A stretch of DNA of 64,000 nucleotides, taken from Sphingomonas beigongshangi. Its GTDB lineage: Bacteria > Pseudomonadota > Alphaproteobacteria > Sphingomonadales > Sphingomonadaceae. Location: the NCBI RefSeq assembly GCF_016820445.1, contig NZ_JADHDT010000006.1, forward strand, positions 271,078 through 335,077. Reading direction: 5' to 3'. The translations under genes were made by a program, and so were the position numbers. Of the stretch, positions 27,153 to 37,683 are shown piece by piece (within the stretch, counting starts at the first letter, position 1; each line of letters begins with the position of its first letter). Below the pieces are notes generated by a model. That model had not been told where the DNA came from. It made no database searches and saw only the letters and a list, made by a program, of their open reading frames with translations.

Positions 27153-27248
27153 GTGACCGCAACCCTCATGATTGTTCTGGCCGGCGCCTGCGCGGTCGGC
27201 CTCTTCATCTACCTTTTCTACGCCCTCATGAAGCCCGAGCGCTTCTGA
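27153..27248 (+). CDS. kdpF: KdpF-like small subunit
   Basis: A 31-residue membrane peptide starting at GTG 27153 and ending FYALMKPERF. One hydrophobic helix followed by the Y-A-L-x-x-P-E-R-F ending is the KdpF signature. KdpF stabilises the KdpABC pump. It stands 130 bases before kdpA, in the normal place. Confidence 0.75.
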   Translation: MTATLMIVLAGACAVGLFIYLFYALMKPERF

Positions 27249-27284
27249 GCGTCAACCATCCATTCTAACCGGCAGGTGGCAAAT

Positions 27285-27368
27285 ATGGGCGACCTCATCT
27301 TCGTAGCGGTAACGCTCGGATTCTTCGCAATCACAGCAGGGTTCATCGTGGCCCTCGATCGAATTTGA
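27285..27368 (+). CDS. 27-residue membrane peptide between kdpF and kdpA
   Basis: ATG 27285 follows GGCAGGTGGC and encodes [20 protein letters not shown], then IVALDRI and stop ten bases before kdpA. It forms a single membrane helix with a basic end. Similar tiny frames occur before kdpA in some bacteria. It may be an extra Kdp subunit or a translational coupler. Confidence 0.5.
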   Translation: MGDLIFVAVTLGFFAITAGFIVALDRI

Positions 27369-27378
27369 GGGGGCTCTG

Positions 27379-29082
27379 ATGGGATACGATCTGAATCAAT
27401 TCATCGTCGTTTTGGCGATAATGACGGGCCTCGTCTTTGTGGCTGGCCCGTGGCTCACGCGCATCTTCACCGCGCCTGGACACAATATTATCGAGCGCGG
27501 CACCTACCGGTTGCTGGGCGTCGATCCCGCCGAGGCAATGTCCTGGAAACGCTATGGCGCGGTGCTGCTCCTCAGCAACGCCGCCATGATGCTGCTCGGC
27601 TACCTGATTTTGCGCATCCAGCAACTTCTGCCCGGCGATTCGCTCGGTCGCTCTTCGCAGACACCCGACCTCGCGTTCAACACCGTCGCCTCCTTCATCA
27701 CCAATACCAACTGGCAGGCCTATTCTGGCGAGACGAGCCTCTCGAACCTGTCGCAGATGGCGGTCATCACCTTCCTGATGACCGTCAGCGCCGCGACCGG
27801 CGTTGCCGCCGCAGGCGGCTTCATCCGGGGCCTTAGCCGCAAGAGCGCCGGCGACATCGGCAATTATTGGGTCGACTTCACGCGCGTCACCTACCGCCTG
27901 CTGCTCCCGGTCTGCTTCGTCTTGGCGCTCATCTATGTGTGGCAGGGCATGCCGCAGACGCTGACGGCCGACACGGTGGTCACGACGCTCGAAGGCGCTC
28001 GCCAGCAGCTCATCATCGGGCCGGTGGCCAGTCTCGAGACCATCAAGCACATCGGCACCAACGGCGGTGGCTTCTTCGGCATGAATGCCGCGCATCCGTT
28101 TGAAAACCCGACACCGCTCACCAACACGCTGCATATCCTGAGCATGTTGTTGATCCCGTCGGCCCTGACCTACGTCTTCGGATCGATGATCGCCAACCGC
28201 AAGCAGGGTTGGTCGTTCTTCGCCGCCTTCTTCGTCATGTTTCTCGGCTTCCTAGCGCTGGTCTACGGCGCCGAGCATGCGGGCAATCCGATGCTTTCGC
28301 CGCTGGGAATTGATCAGGCGCAGACCGCAACGCTCGGCGGCGGCAACATGGAGGGTAAGGAACTTCGCTTCGGCATCGCCCAGACCAGCCTGTTCGTGAC
28401 CACCACGACGGCGGCGACGACGGGATCGGTCGACTCGATGCACGCCTCGCTGACACCGCTTGGCGGCCTCGTCCCGATCGCCCAGATGATGCTCAACAAC
28501 GTGTTCGGCGGCGATGGCGTCGGCCTCATCAATCTCGTCACCTATGCAATCCTGACCGTCTTCCTGGTCGGCATGATGATCGGGCGAACGCCCGAATTCC
28601 TCGGCAAGAAGGTCGAGGCGCGCGAGATGAAGTTCGTGATGCTGGCTGTTCTGGCCCATGCCTTCAGCATCCTCGGTTTCACGGCGCTCGCATGCGTCAT
28701 GCCCTCCACCGTCGACAGTCTGGCCAATATGGGGCCCCACGGTTTCAGCGAAGTGCTCTACGCCTATACCTCGGGCACCGCCAACAACGGTTCGGCCTTC
28801 GCCGGCTTCAACGCCAACACTCCCTTCTTCAACACAACCATTGGGCTCGCGATGCTGGTCGGGCGCTATCTGACCTTGCTGCCGATGCTGGCGGTCGCGG
28901 GCGTGATGGCGGCGAAGAAGACGGTGCCGGCCGGCCCAGGGACGCTCTCGACCGCAACACCGCTGTTCACAGGGCTTCTCGTGTTCGTGGTGCTGGTGGT
29001 CGGGGGTCTGACCTTCCTCCCCGCGCTCGCGCTCGGCCCGATCGTCGAGCATCTGCTGATGCTGTCTGGCACGACATTCTGA
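27379..29082 (+). CDS. kdpA: KdpA, potassium-binding channel subunit
   Basis: A 567-residue polytopic protein of full family length. Pore loops are recognisable: [37 protein letters not shown] and PLTN. KdpA selects K+ with very high affinity and passes it to KdpB. ATG 27379 lies behind GAGGGGG. It is the first large gene of a kdp operon that reads through to kdpE. Confidence 0.96.
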   Translation: MGYDLNQFIVVLAIMTGLVFVAGPWLTRIFTAPGHNIIERGTYRLLGVDPAEAMSWKRYGAVLLLSNAAMMLLGYLILRIQQLLPGDSLGRSSQTPDLAFNTVASFITNTNWQAYSGETSLSNLSQMAVITFLMTVSAATGVAAAGGFIRGLSRKSAGDIGNYWVDFTRVTYRLLLPVCFVLALIYVWQGMPQTLTADTVVTTLEGARQQLIIGPVASLETIKHIGTNGGGFFGMNAAHPFENPTPLTNTLHILSMLLIPSALTYVFGSMIANRKQGWSFFAAFFVMFLGFLALVYGAEHAGNPMLSPLGIDQAQTATLGGGNMEGKELRFGIAQTSLFVTTTTAATTGSVDSMHASLTPLGGLVPIAQMMLNNVFGGDGVGLINLVTYAILTVFLVGMMIGRTPEFLGKKVEAREMKFVMLAVLAHAFSILGFTALACVMPSTVDSLANMGPHGFSEVLYAYTSGTANNGSAFAGFNANTPFFNTTIGLAMLVGRYLTLLPMLAVAGVMAAKKTVPAGPGTLSTATPLFTGLLVFVVLVVGGLTFLPALALGPIVEHLLMLSGTTF

Positions 29083-29092
29083 GGACATCGCC

Positions 29093-29773
29093 ATGCACAA
29101 CGATCAATCGACATCCGCCGACCTCTCTGCCGCCTCCGCCTTCAAGGGCATCGCCCGGCCGGTGCTTGTTTCAGCCCTGCTGTTCATGGTCGTGACAGGT
29201 CTGGCCTATCCGCTGGCGACGACCGGCGTCGCCAATCTGCTCTTCCCGAGCCAGGCTCAGGGAAGCCTGATCGAGAGAAACGGGCAGGCCATCGGGTCTC
29301 GCCAGATCGGACAATATTTCGCCCGTCCGGAATATTTCCATAGTCGGCCAAGCGCCACGTCGGGTCCCGACCCGCAGGACTCCTCCAAGACGGTCGACCA
29401 GCCGTATAACGCTGGAGCCAGCGCCGCGAGCAACCAGGGTGTTCTCAGCAAGAAGCTCCTCACCGCGGTCGAAGAGCGCGCCATCGCCTACCGTCAGGAA
29501 AACGGACTGGCGGCCAACGCCGCCGTTCCGGTCGACGCGGTGACCGCGTCCGCCTCAGGTCTCGACCCGCATATCTCGATCGCCAACGCCAACATCCAGG
29601 CGCAGCGGGTCGCTCGCGCCCGAGGGCTGGCCGTGGACCGCGTCCTGGCGCTGATCAATGAGAATGTCGATCGACCGCAGTTCGGTCTGTTCGGCGATCC
29701 ACGCGTCAATGTCCTTGCACTCAATCTCGCGCTCGACGCGGCTGCCGCGCCGGCCCGTCCGGCTGCCCAATAA
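29093..29773 (+). CDS. kdpC: KdpC, assembly subunit (placed before kdpB)
   Basis: A 226-residue bitopic protein with one membrane helix at about residues 20-45 (LVSALLFMVVTGLAYPLATT), then the KdpC periplasmic domain: FARPEYFHSRPSATS, DPHISIANANIQAQRVARAR and FGDPRVNVLALNLALD. It raises ATP affinity of KdpB. In most operons kdpC follows kdpB; here it stands between kdpA and kdpB. Confidence 0.95.
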   Translation: MHNDQSTSADLSAASAFKGIARPVLVSALLFMVVTGLAYPLATTGVANLLFPSQAQGSLIERNGQAIGSRQIGQYFARPEYFHSRPSATSGPDPQDSSKTVDQPYNAGASAASNQGVLSKKLLTAVEERAIAYRQENGLAANAAVPVDAVTASASGLDPHISIANANIQAQRVARARGLAVDRVLALINENVDRPQFGLFGDPRVNVLALNLALDAAAAPARPAAQ

Positions 29774-29788
29774 ACCCGAGGTGGCATC

Positions 29789-31873
29789 ATGTCCGATCTA
29801 GAGACTCCTACGGCGCAGAGCGCCGCCGTCCTCGGCGGAAACGTCAAGCAAGTGCCGTGGGCCTCAGTGGCCGCGGAAGCCTTCAAGAAGCTGTCGCCGC
29901 GCGTTCAGATCAAGAACCCGGTGATGTTCGTCGTGTTTCTCGGCAGCATCGTCACAACTTTGCTTTTCATTCAGGTCGTGACCGGCAAGGGCGAGGCGTC
30001 CGCTCCCTTCATCTTCGCGATCGCCGCATGGCTTTGGTTCACGGTCCTCTTCGCCAACGCTGCCGAGGCCATGGCGGAAGGGCGCGGCAAGGCGCAGGCC
30101 GATGCGCTGCGCGCCACCCGCCAGCGCGTTCTCGCCCGGATGCTCAAGGAGCCGCGACGTGACGCCGAATCCTGGCCTCAGGCGAGCGACGAATTGGGTG
30201 TGGGAGCATACGTGCTTGTCGAGGCCGGCGAGATCATCCCGGCCGACGGCGAAGTGCTGCAAGGCGCAGCTTCGGTGGACGAGTCCGCAATCACCGGCGA
30301 GTCCGCCCCCGTCATCCGCGAGGCAGGCGGCGACTTCGCATCCGTGACGGGCGGCACACGCGTGCTTTCGGACTGGATTGTTGTCGAGGTCACTGCCAAG
30401 CCGGGCGAGGCCTTCCTCGATCGCATGATCGCGATGGTCGAAGGCGCTAAGCGTGGCAAGACACCCAACGAGATCGCACTGACGATCCTATTGGTCGCAC
30501 TCACGATCATCTTCCTGCTCGTCTGCGTGACCCTCCTGCCGTTCTCCAGCTTCAGCACGATCATCAACGGCTCGGGCACGGTGGTGACGATCACGGTGCT
30601 CATTGCGCTTCTCGTTTGCCTCATCCCGACGACGATCGGAGCACTGCTCTCAGCCGTGGGCATCGCCGGTATGAGCCGGATGATGAAGGCCAATGTGCTG
30701 GCCACCTCTGGCCGCGCGATCGAGGCGGCGGGTGATGTCGACGTCCTCCTCCTCGACAAGACCGGCACGATCACGCTCGGCAATCGCGAGGCGACGAAGT
30801 TCCATCCCGCGCCCGGCATCAAAGAGCCCGCGCTGGCCGACGCGGCGCAGCTCGCATCCCTTGCCGACGAGACGCCCGAAGGGCGCTCTATCGTGATCCT
30901 GGCCAAAAACGCTTTCGGCATCCGCGGCCGCGAGCTGCAGGGCGCGGAGACAATCGGTTTCACCGCGCAAACCCGAATGAGCGGCATCAACATCGACGGC
31001 CGCCAGATCCGGAAGGGTGCGGCCAGTGCGATCCGCGCCCATGTCGAGGCGATGGGCGGTGTCTTTCCCAAGGAAGTGACCACGACCGTCGAAGAAGTTT
31101 CTCGCCGCGGCAGCACACCGCTCGTCGTTAGCGACGGAACCAACGTCCTGGGCGTGATCGAGCTCAAGGACATCATCAAAGGCGGGATCAAGGAGCGCTT
31201 CGCCGAGCTTCGCGCGATGGGCATCAAGACCGTGATGATCACCGGCGACAACCAGTTGACGGCAGCGACCATCGCGGCCGAAGCCGGCGTCGACGATTAC
31301 TTGGCTGAGGCGACGCCGGAGGACAAGCTTCGTCTTATTCGCCAGTACCAAGCTGAGGGACGGCTCGTCGCGATGACCGGCGACGGCACCAACGACGCGC
31401 CCGCGCTCGCCCAAGCCGATGTCGCCGTCGCGATGAACAGCGGCACACAGGCGGCCAAGGAAGCCGGCAATATGGTCGATCTCGACAGCAACCCAACCAA
31501 GCTGCTGCGCGTCGTCGAAGTCGGCAAGCAGATGATCATGACGCGCGGCGCGCTCACGACCTTTAGCGTCGCAAACGACCTGGCCAAGTATTTCGCGATC
31601 ATTCCCGCCGCCTTCGTCGCGACCTATCCGCCGCTGGCCGCGCTCAACGTGATGGGACTGCACAGCCCGGCCTCGGCGATTCTCTCTGCGGTCATCTTCA
31701 ACGCGCTGATCATCGTCGTGCTAATCCCGCTCGCCCTACGCGGGGTGAAGTATCGCGCCGAACCGGCGGCGCGGCTTCTCGGTCGGAACCTGCTCATCTA
31801 CGGATTAGGCGGGATTATCGTGCCATTTATAGGTATAAAGCTCATCGACCTCGTGCTCACGCCGTTCTTTTAG
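29789..31873 (+). CDS. kdpB: KdpB, P-type ATPase subunit
   Basis: A 694-residue P-type ATPase. Visible motifs are TGESAPV (actuator), [18 protein letters not shown] with the phosphorylated aspartate, [10 protein letters not shown], and [19 protein letters not shown]. All catalytic residues are present and length is normal. It hydrolyses ATP to drive K+ from KdpA inward. A 10-bp hairpin follows the stop. Confidence 0.96.
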   Translation: MSDLETPTAQSAAVLGGNVKQVPWASVAAEAFKKLSPRVQIKNPVMFVVFLGSIVTTLLFIQVVTGKGEASAPFIFAIAAWLWFTVLFANAAEAMAEGRGKAQADALRATRQRVLARMLKEPRRDAESWPQASDELGVGAYVLVEAGEIIPADGEVLQGAASVDESAITGESAPVIREAGGDFASVTGGTRVLSDWIVVEVTAKPGEAFLDRMIAMVEGAKRGKTPNEIALTILLVALTIIFLLVCVTLLPFSSFSTIINGSGTVVTITVLIALLVCLIPTTIGALLSAVGIAGMSRMMKANVLATSGRAIEAAGDVDVLLLDKTGTITLGNREATKFHPAPGIKEPALADAAQLASLADETPEGRSIVILAKNAFGIRGRELQGAETIGFTAQTRMSGINIDGRQIRKGAASAIRAHVEAMGGVFPKEVTTTVEEVSRRGSTPLVVSDGTNVLGVIELKDIIKGGIKERFAELRAMGIKTVMITGDNQLTAATIAAEAGVDDYLAEATPEDKLRLIRQYQAEGRLVAMTGDGTNDAPALAQADVAVAMNSGTQAAKEAGNMVDLDSNPTKLLRVVEVGKQMIMTRGALTTFSVANDLAKYFAIIPAAFVATYPPLAALNVMGLHSPASAILSAVIFNALIIVVLIPLALRGVKYRAEPAARLLGRNLLIYGLGGIIVPFIGIKLIDLVLTPFF

Positions 31874-31885
31874 ACGAACGGCGTG
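31858..31885 (+). terminator. Hairpin between kdpB and kdpD
   Basis: CACGCCGTTC / GAACGGCGTG, a perfect 10-bp stem with loop TTTTAGAC that includes the kdpB stop codon. It may lower expression of kdpDE relative to the pump genes. Confidence 0.5.
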
Positions 31886-31910
31886 CGGCACTGGCGTGAG
31901 GCAGTAGACG

Positions 31911-34601
31911 ATGAACGATCAGCGACCTGATCCGGACGCTCTTCTGGAGGCCGTAAGAGGAAACGCAGAGCACTCCAAACGCGGACAGCTCAAGATTTTC
32001 TTCGGGGCCTGCGCTGGGGTGGGAAAGACCTTTGCGATGCTTCAAGCGGCGCGGCAGGCTCAGGCTGAGGGCGTGCGGGTCGGAATCGGCATCGTCGAGA
32101 CGCACGGCCGCAAGGAAACCGAGGCGCTGATCGACGGCTTTGCCATTCTCCCGCGCAAGACGTTGCCGGGTAATGGCAGGCCGGTCACCGAGTTCGATCT
32201 CGATGGCGCCCTGGCGTCCGACTACAAGCTGCTGGTGGTCGACGAGCTTGCCCACACCAACGTCGCCGGCAGCCGCCATGCCAAGCGGTGGCAAGATGTC
32301 GAAGAGCTGCTCGACGCCGGCGTCGACGTCTACACCGCGCTCAACGTACAGCACCTCGACAGCCTCAACGACATCGTCGGCGGCATTATCGGCATTCGCG
32401 TCCGTGAAACCGTTCCCGATCGCATTTTCGATTCCGCGACCGATGTCGTGCTGGTCGACCTGCCGCCGGACGATCTGCTCGCCCGCATGAACGCCGGCAA
32501 GGTCTACTTGCCCGTGTCAATCGAGCGCGCGCGCCAGAACTTCTTCCGCCGCGGCAATCTGATCGCGCTACGCGAGCTTGCGCTCCGCCGCGTCGCCGAC
32601 CGGGTCAACGCCGACGTCCGGACCTACCGCGTCTCGCACGCGATCAAGACGGTCTGGCCGACGCAGGAGCTGCTGATGGTCTGCGTCAGCGCGGACCGGT
32701 CGCAGGAGAAGCTTGTGCGCGAGGCCGGGCGCCTCGCGCAGCGGCTCCAGGCCAAATGGATCGTCGTCCACGTTGATCAGCCTTATCAAAACAACGACGC
32801 GCGATCCCGCGAGGCGCTGCTGGCCATCGCCAAGACCGCGCAATCGGCGGGCGCGGAGTTTGCCAACGTCCCTGGCCAAGACATTACCGAGGCGATCCTC
32901 GACTATGCTCGAAAGCGCAACGCCACCAAGCTCATCATCGGAAACACAGCTCGCCGACGCATATTTACGTTCAAACGTCGATTGCAGGAACGGCTTGCCC
33001 GCGCCAATCCGGAAATTGGGCTCCTGCTGCTGAGCGTTGACGAAGTCCGGGCGACCCGCCGAGTTCGCTGGATACCGGAGGAGCCGCAGACGCAGATCGC
33101 GGCGCTTGGCATCGCCACGCTCGCATGCGGCGCGGCGACCTTCCTCGCCTCCCAGCTCGTAGGCTTTTTCGATCTTTCCAACGTCGTCATGCTTTTCCTG
33201 GTGACGACCGTGTTCATCGCCTTGCGACTCGGCCGCCTCGCCGGGGCGTGGGCGTCCCTGCTTTCGGTGGGCTGCTTCGACTTCTTCTTCGTCGAGCCGA
33301 AGCTCTCGTTCGCGGTCACCGACACGCAATACATATTCACTTTCGCGCTTATGTTGGTAGTCGCGGTCGTGATCAGCCAACTCGCGGCGCGGCTCCGATC
33401 GGAAGCTCGTGTAGCGCGGGCCGGAGAACGAAGGGCGTCGGCCTTGGCCAGGATCGCCCGCGACCTCTCAAGCGCGACCAAGATAGACCAAGTTGTCGCG
33501 ATTTGCCGGGAAGCGCTGACACCACTGTTCGAAGCGCGGATCATCCTTCTGGTTCCCGACAAGAACGAGCGCCTGATGCCTACCGAGGACCCCGGCCTTG
33601 TCGATACATCGACCGCACAATGGGCTTTCGATCATGGACAGCAAGCGGGCCTTGGCACTCAGACCTTGAGCGCCGCCCACGCCCTGTACCTTCCCTTGAA
33701 AGCGTCGATGGCCATGCGCGGAGTGCTGGCGGTCGTGCCGGTCGGCGCACCGCTGCCCGACGATCCAGACGATCGCCGTCTGCTGGATGCCTGCTGCTCG
33801 ACCATTGGTCTCACGCTCGAGCGCATCCACTTCATGGAAGTCGCACAGGAAACCTTGGTCCGGATGGAGGGTGAGAAGCTCCGCAACGCGCTGCTGTCGG
33901 CCGTATCGCACGACCTCAAGACGCCGCTGACCGCGATCCGCGGCCTGGCCGAGACGCTGGAGCATCGCAAAGAGCTTGCAGTCGAAGATCGCAGTGACCT
34001 GGCACGCTCGATCCGGGTTCAGGCCGACGAGCTCAAGCGCCTCGTCGCCAACCTGCTCGACTTGGCACGCATGCAAAGCGAGGGCGTGCGGCTCAATAAG
34101 GAATGGAATTCCTTGAGCGAGATCGTCGGCAGCGCCGTGTTACAATCGCGCGCGATCCTCGAACCTCGCAAGGTTCGCACCAATCTGCCGGCTGATCTTC
34201 CGCTCATAGAGGCCGATGCCACGCTCATCGAGCGCGTTCTGATCAATCTGTTCGACAACGCCGCCAAGTATACGCCGCGCGATAGCACGATAAACGTTCG
34301 GGCCGGTGCTACGGCGGACACCATGTATCTCATCGTTGAAGATAATGGCCCCGGGCTCCCCGTGCGAGATCCGGAAACGCTGTTCGAGCCGTTCGCGCGC
34401 GGGCAGAAGGAGTCGTCGGTCGCCGGCGTCGGATTGGGCCTCGCGCTCTGCCGCAGTATCATCACGGCTCACGGCGGAACCATCCGAGCCGAACAGCGCA
34501 AACCAAACGGAGCCGCGTTCGAGATACGACTGCCGCTTGGGACGCCGCCTGCGATCGAAAGTGAACCGATCCATGATCAAGCCGCGCATTCTGATCGTTG
34601 A
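31911..34601 (+). CDS. kdpD: KdpD sensor histidine kinase
   Basis: An 896-residue full-length sensor. The N-terminal KdpD domain has Walker A FGACAGVGKT at residues 31-40 and DELAHTN near 110. A Usp-like domain follows, then four membrane helices (about 395-490), a GAF domain, HisKA with SHDLKTPLTAIRG, and HATPase with LINLFDNAAKYTP and GVGLGLALCR. It senses K+ limitation and phosphorylates KdpE. It overlaps kdpE by 29 bases. Confidence 0.95.
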   Translation: MNDQRPDPDALLEAVRGNAEHSKRGQLKIFFGACAGVGKTFAMLQAARQAQAEGVRVGIGIVETHGRKETEALIDGFAILPRKTLPGNGRPVTEFDLDGALASDYKLLVVDELAHTNVAGSRHAKRWQDVEELLDAGVDVYTALNVQHLDSLNDIVGGIIGIRVRETVPDRIFDSATDVVLVDLPPDDLLARMNAGKVYLPVSIERARQNFFRRGNLIALRELALRRVADRVNADVRTYRVSHAIKTVWPTQELLMVCVSADRSQEKLVREAGRLAQRLQAKWIVVHVDQPYQNNDARSREALLAIAKTAQSAGAEFANVPGQDITEAILDYARKRNATKLIIGNTARRRIFTFKRRLQERLARANPEIGLLLLSVDEVRATRRVRWIPEEPQTQIAALGIATLACGAATFLASQLVGFFDLSNVVMLFLVTTVFIALRLGRLAGAWASLLSVGCFDFFFVEPKLSFAVTDTQYIFTFALMLVVAVVISQLAARLRSEARVARAGERRASALARIARDLSSATKIDQVVAICREALTPLFEARIILLVPDKNERLMPTEDPGLVDTSTAQWAFDHGQQAGLGTQTLSAAHALYLPLKASMAMRGVLAVVPVGAPLPDDPDDRRLLDACCSTIGLTLERIHFMEVAQETLVRMEGEKLRNALLSAVSHDLKTPLTAIRGLAETLEHRKELAVEDRSDLARSIRVQADELKRLVANLLDLARMQSEGVRLNKEWNSLSEIVGSAVLQSRAILEPRKVRTNLPADLPLIEADATLIERVLINLFDNAAKYTPRDSTINVRAGATADTMYLIVEDNGPGLPVRDPETLFEPFARGQKESSVAGVGLGLALCRSIITAHGGTIRAEQRKPNGAAFEIRLPLGTPPAIESEPIHDQAAHSDR

Positions 34602-35292
34602 AGACGAAGCCGACATTCGGCGCTTTATCCGCATGGCGCTGGAAAAAGAGGGCATGAATGTCTTCGAGACGGCGACGGCCGAGGAAGCACGTCTGAATGC
34701 GGGCAGTCGAAAGCCCGACCTGATGATCGTCGATCTCGGACTACCCGACGGCGATGGCAAGACGCTGATCCGAGAAGTGCGCGGCTGGATGTCAGCGCCC
34801 GTTCTCGTACTCTCCGCGCGCGAGCAGGAAGCCGAAAAGGTGGAGGCGCTTGACGCCGGCGCCGACGACTATCTGGTCAAGCCGTTCGGCGTGCCCGAAC
34901 TCCTGGCGCGCGTGCGGGCACAACTGCGGCGCGCGGGCACCGTATCGAACGGCGGCGCAGCGTCGCCCATAGCCAAGTTCGGGTTGGTCACCATCAATCT
35001 CGCCACGCACGAAGTTGCGCGCGCGGGCATACCCGTCCATCTCACGCCCAACGAGTTTCGACTTCTGACGGCGTTGGTCCGTGGCCACGGCAAGGTGCTA
35101 ACCCACCGCCAACTGCTTATGGAGGTGTGGGGTCCCGGATACTCGGAACGCGCCCATTACCTTCGCATCTACATGGCGCAGCTCAGGCAAAAGCTCGAAG
35201 AGGAGCCGTCGCAACCCCAGCACCTCCTGACGGAATTGCAGGTCGGATACCGCTTGTCCGGCCTGGAGGCCGCCGAGACACGTCATAGCTGA
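34573..35292 (+). CDS. kdpE: KdpE response regulator
   Basis: A 239-residue OmpR-type regulator: receiver domain (ILIVEDEADIRRFIRMAL, phosphoacceptor in MIVDLGLPDGDG, KPF) and a winged-helix domain from about residue 135 (LTPNEFRLLTALVRGHGKVL, ERAHYLRIYMAQLRQKLEE). It activates kdp when phosphorylated. ATG 34573 gives the standard N-terminus and lies inside the end of kdpD. Confidence 0.94.
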   Translation: MIKPRILIVEDEADIRRFIRMALEKEGMNVFETATAEEARLNAGSRKPDLMIVDLGLPDGDGKTLIREVRGWMSAPVLVLSAREQEAEKVEALDAGADDYLVKPFGVPELLARVRAQLRRAGTVSNGGAASPIAKFGLVTINLATHEVARAGIPVHLTPNEFRLLTALVRGHGKVLTHRQLLMEVWGPGYSERAHYLRIYMAQLRQKLEEEPSQPQHLLTELQVGYRLSGLEAAETRHS

Positions 35293-35336
35293 CGCTGAAC
35301 AACCGGATCAATCCGACGATCCGCAAGGACCAGATC

Positions 35337-36089
35337 ATGGCCGAGAAGCAGAATGAAACTGTCATTGAGTTGGCCACCGACGGCCGTATCGAGAAAGCTG
35401 ACGTCGAAACCGCCATGCGGCAGCTTGATACGGCGCTTGAGCGCGGCGACACCGTCCATGTCTTCGCGGAAGTCCGCAACTTCAAGGGCATGTCCTCGGA
35501 GGCGTGGCGTAGCGATCTTGGCAACGCGTTCCGCTACCTGGCACGGCTCAGGCAATTCGGACGGATCGCCATCGTCAGCGACCAGGCTTGGATCCGTAAC
35601 GCTGCCCGGATCGAAAACGCCTTGCTGCCCTATGTCAGGTATCAGGCCTATACGCCCGATCGTCGGGAGCACGCCCTCGCCTGGGTTCGAGGTGACGTCG
35701 ATTCCGCGCATCCCGAAAGCCTGCGGGTCTTGGAGAACGGTGATTCCGATATTTTCACCTTCGAGATCGACGGCCGTATCACCAGCGCGGATGCGCGAAA
35801 TCTCGCCGAGAGGCTTTCGGCCGCGTTCAGCGGCGGGGGCGGTCGCCGCCTCCTCGGCATCGTACGTCACTACGACGGCTTCGAGCCGTCGCTGCTCGTT
35901 GATACGAGACTCCTTGAACTGAAGATCGGGCTGTTACGCCATATCGAGCGATATGCGCTCGTCGGCGGGCCCGATTGGATAAGTCGCCTCACCAACCTCT
36001 TCGACCCGCTGCTCAAGATGGAAGCCCGTCATTTCGCGGCTGGCGACGAAGAGGCTGCACGGGCCTGGTTGCGCGGTCATGGCGGCTGA
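35337..36089 (+). CDS. Tandem SpoIIAA-like (STAS-type) protein
   Basis: A 250-residue soluble protein made of two copies of the SpoIIAA-like fold. The first spans about residues 5-120 (IELATDGRIEKADVETAMRQ, HVFAEVRNFKGMS); the second about 135-250 (TFEIDGRITSADARNLAERL). A WIRNAARIENALLP-type segment ends the first copy, and the second copy ends similarly. Members appear near stress and transport genes, and their partners are unknown. Close spacing behind kdpE (44 bases) suggests the same stress regulon. Confidence 0.78.
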   Translation: MAEKQNETVIELATDGRIEKADVETAMRQLDTALERGDTVHVFAEVRNFKGMSSEAWRSDLGNAFRYLARLRQFGRIAIVSDQAWIRNAARIENALLPYVRYQAYTPDRREHALAWVRGDVDSAHPESLRVLENGDSDIFTFEIDGRITSADARNLAERLSAAFSGGGGRRLLGIVRHYDGFEPSLLVDTRLLELKIGLLRHIERYALVGGPDWISRLTNLFDPLLKMEARHFAAGDEEAARAWLRGHGG

Positions 36090-36339
36090 AGAAGAGCCCG
36101 TTCCCGCCAGCCCATCGGAGGCTGCTTCCTCGGTCCGGAGCACCGACGCGAGGAGCACCGATCCGGTATCGGACGAAGCATACTTCGCCCGCCGGGCGGC
36201 ACAGGAACTGGAATTAGCGGCCAACGCTTCAGATGTAGCGGTCAAGAGACTTCATCTCGATCTCGCCGCGCGATATGCAACGCGCCGGGAGTTGGCTGCG
36301 CGCGACGTCGAGTCGAGTCATCCAATCGGTCGAACATGA
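36079..36339 (+). CDS. Small helical protein, unknown
   Basis: An 86-residue protein overlapping the SpoIIAA-like gene by eleven bases. The N-terminus is acidic and low-complexity; the second half is one amphipathic helix pair (EAYFARRAAQELELAANASD, VAVKRLHLDLAARYATRRE). Similar helices are common in small sphingomonad proteins. No function is known. Confidence 0.65.
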   Translation: MAAEEEPVPASPSEAASSVRSTDARSTDPVSDEAYFARRAAQELELAANASDVAVKRLHLDLAARYATRRELAARDVESSHPIGRT

Positions 36340-36555
36340 TTTTACCGCCGGCCGCCGAGAGCGAGACCAAGCCCCGACCAGAGGTGCTCCCCAAGCCGGC
36401 ATCGACCGCAATGTCCGCGCCGCTCGGACCACGGCGAGCCAATCAGCCGCACGTCACAAGCGCTGTAGCCGCACACGATCGCCGGTCATGGCGATGACGA
36501 CTGCAGGTCAGGCGACTAAGCGCGGGCCGCACCTCCTCATAAAGAAAGAGGACTG

Positions 36556-37524
36556 ATGCCAGTCATCGCAGCGTATCTCTACCGCGACGGTCGTCGGGTT
36601 CGCGAAGTCGACATCGGCGAACGGGTTGATTGCCCGACGGATCGCTCCGAGTTCGTTTGGATAGGCTTGTCGGACCCATGCGCGGAGGACGTCATGGCGT
36701 TACAGGCCCTCTATAATCTTCACCCACTCGCGGTCGAAGACTCGCTCAAAGACGGCCAGTTGCCGAAGGTCGACATCTACGGCGATCAGTTGTTCCTGAT
36801 CGCGCGCACCGCGCAACTGGACGACGGCGTCATTGCCTACGGACAGACCGCCGTGTTCCTCGGTCACAGTCACATCATCACGGTGCGCCAAGGCTCAACC
36901 CGATCACACCTTCCGCTGCGCAAGCACCTGGAAGAGTCGCCAGATCTCCTCGGCCAAGGCACGGACTATGTGTTGCACGCAGTGCTGGATTTCATCGTCG
37001 ACGGGTACATTCCACTGGTCGAGTCGCTCGAGGAAGAAGTCTCGGCGATGGAGCAGCACACGCTCGACGCCTTCTTGGGTCGGACCGAGATCGCCCGAAT
37101 ATTCACGCTTCGGCGTCAGCTCACTCACTTTGGACACATCCTGATACCCATGGAGGAGGTGGCCCGTAAGTTGGCTCAGACCAACCTTCCTTGCATCGAT
37201 GCCGAGGCTCGCCACTATTTCGGCGACGTGCTGGATCACGTGCGGCGGGTGGAGACGATGAACACTGGTCTCCGCGAGGTGTTGACTTCGGTTTTCGAGT
37301 TCAGCAATCTGATGGAGCAACAACGCACTGGCGCCATCACCCGCCAACTGGCGGCATGGGCGGCGATCCTGGCCGTGCCGACTGCCTTGGCTGGCATTTA
37401 TGGGATGAACTTCGAGCATATGCCCGAGTTGCATTCCGTCTATGGCTACCCTGCGGTTATGTCGGTCATCGCCGTGATATGCCTCACACTCTATCGGCGC
37501 TTCCGAAAAACTGGATGGCTATAG
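36556..37524 (+). CDS. corA: CorA-family magnesium/metal transporter
   Basis: A 322-residue CorA/ZntB-like channel protein. A large cytoplasmic domain is followed by two C-terminal membrane helices. The signature YGMNFEHMPE sits between them, with the first helix ITRQLAAWAAILAVPTALAG. A divalent cation role (Mg2+, possibly Zn2+ or Co2+) is expected. AAGAGGACTG precedes ATG 36556. It extends the ion-homeostasis theme of this cargo block. Confidence 0.92.
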   Translation: MPVIAAYLYRDGRRVREVDIGERVDCPTDRSEFVWIGLSDPCAEDVMALQALYNLHPLAVEDSLKDGQLPKVDIYGDQLFLIARTAQLDDGVIAYGQTAVFLGHSHIITVRQGSTRSHLPLRKHLEESPDLLGQGTDYVLHAVLDFIVDGYIPLVESLEEEVSAMEQHTLDAFLGRTEIARIFTLRRQLTHFGHILIPMEEVARKLAQTNLPCIDAEARHYFGDVLDHVRRVETMNTGLREVLTSVFEFSNLMEQQRTGAITRQLAAWAAILAVPTALAGIYGMNFEHMPELHSVYGYPAVMSVIAVICLTLYRRFRKTGWL

Positions 37525-37683
37525 CTCACACGAATTGAAGCCAAAGACGCGGCATACCTCACGGCTGCCGCCTTTGATTAGTAGGACGCATATATATACC
37601 ATCTTTACGTCTAGCCCGAAAATCTGATCTCGAATCTTTATGATCGTGCCTTTAGTTGGATTGCCGCCATCATGGAGGGCGGC

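Noticed and set aside
27034..27156. A 40-residue leader peptide before kdpF
   Set aside because: It ends on the kdpF start (GTGA), but has no ribosome-binding site and an arginine-rich composition typical of chance frames.
36340..36555. A magnesium riboswitch before corA
   Set aside because: The 216 bases show no recognisable M-box or ykkC-type conserved blocks.
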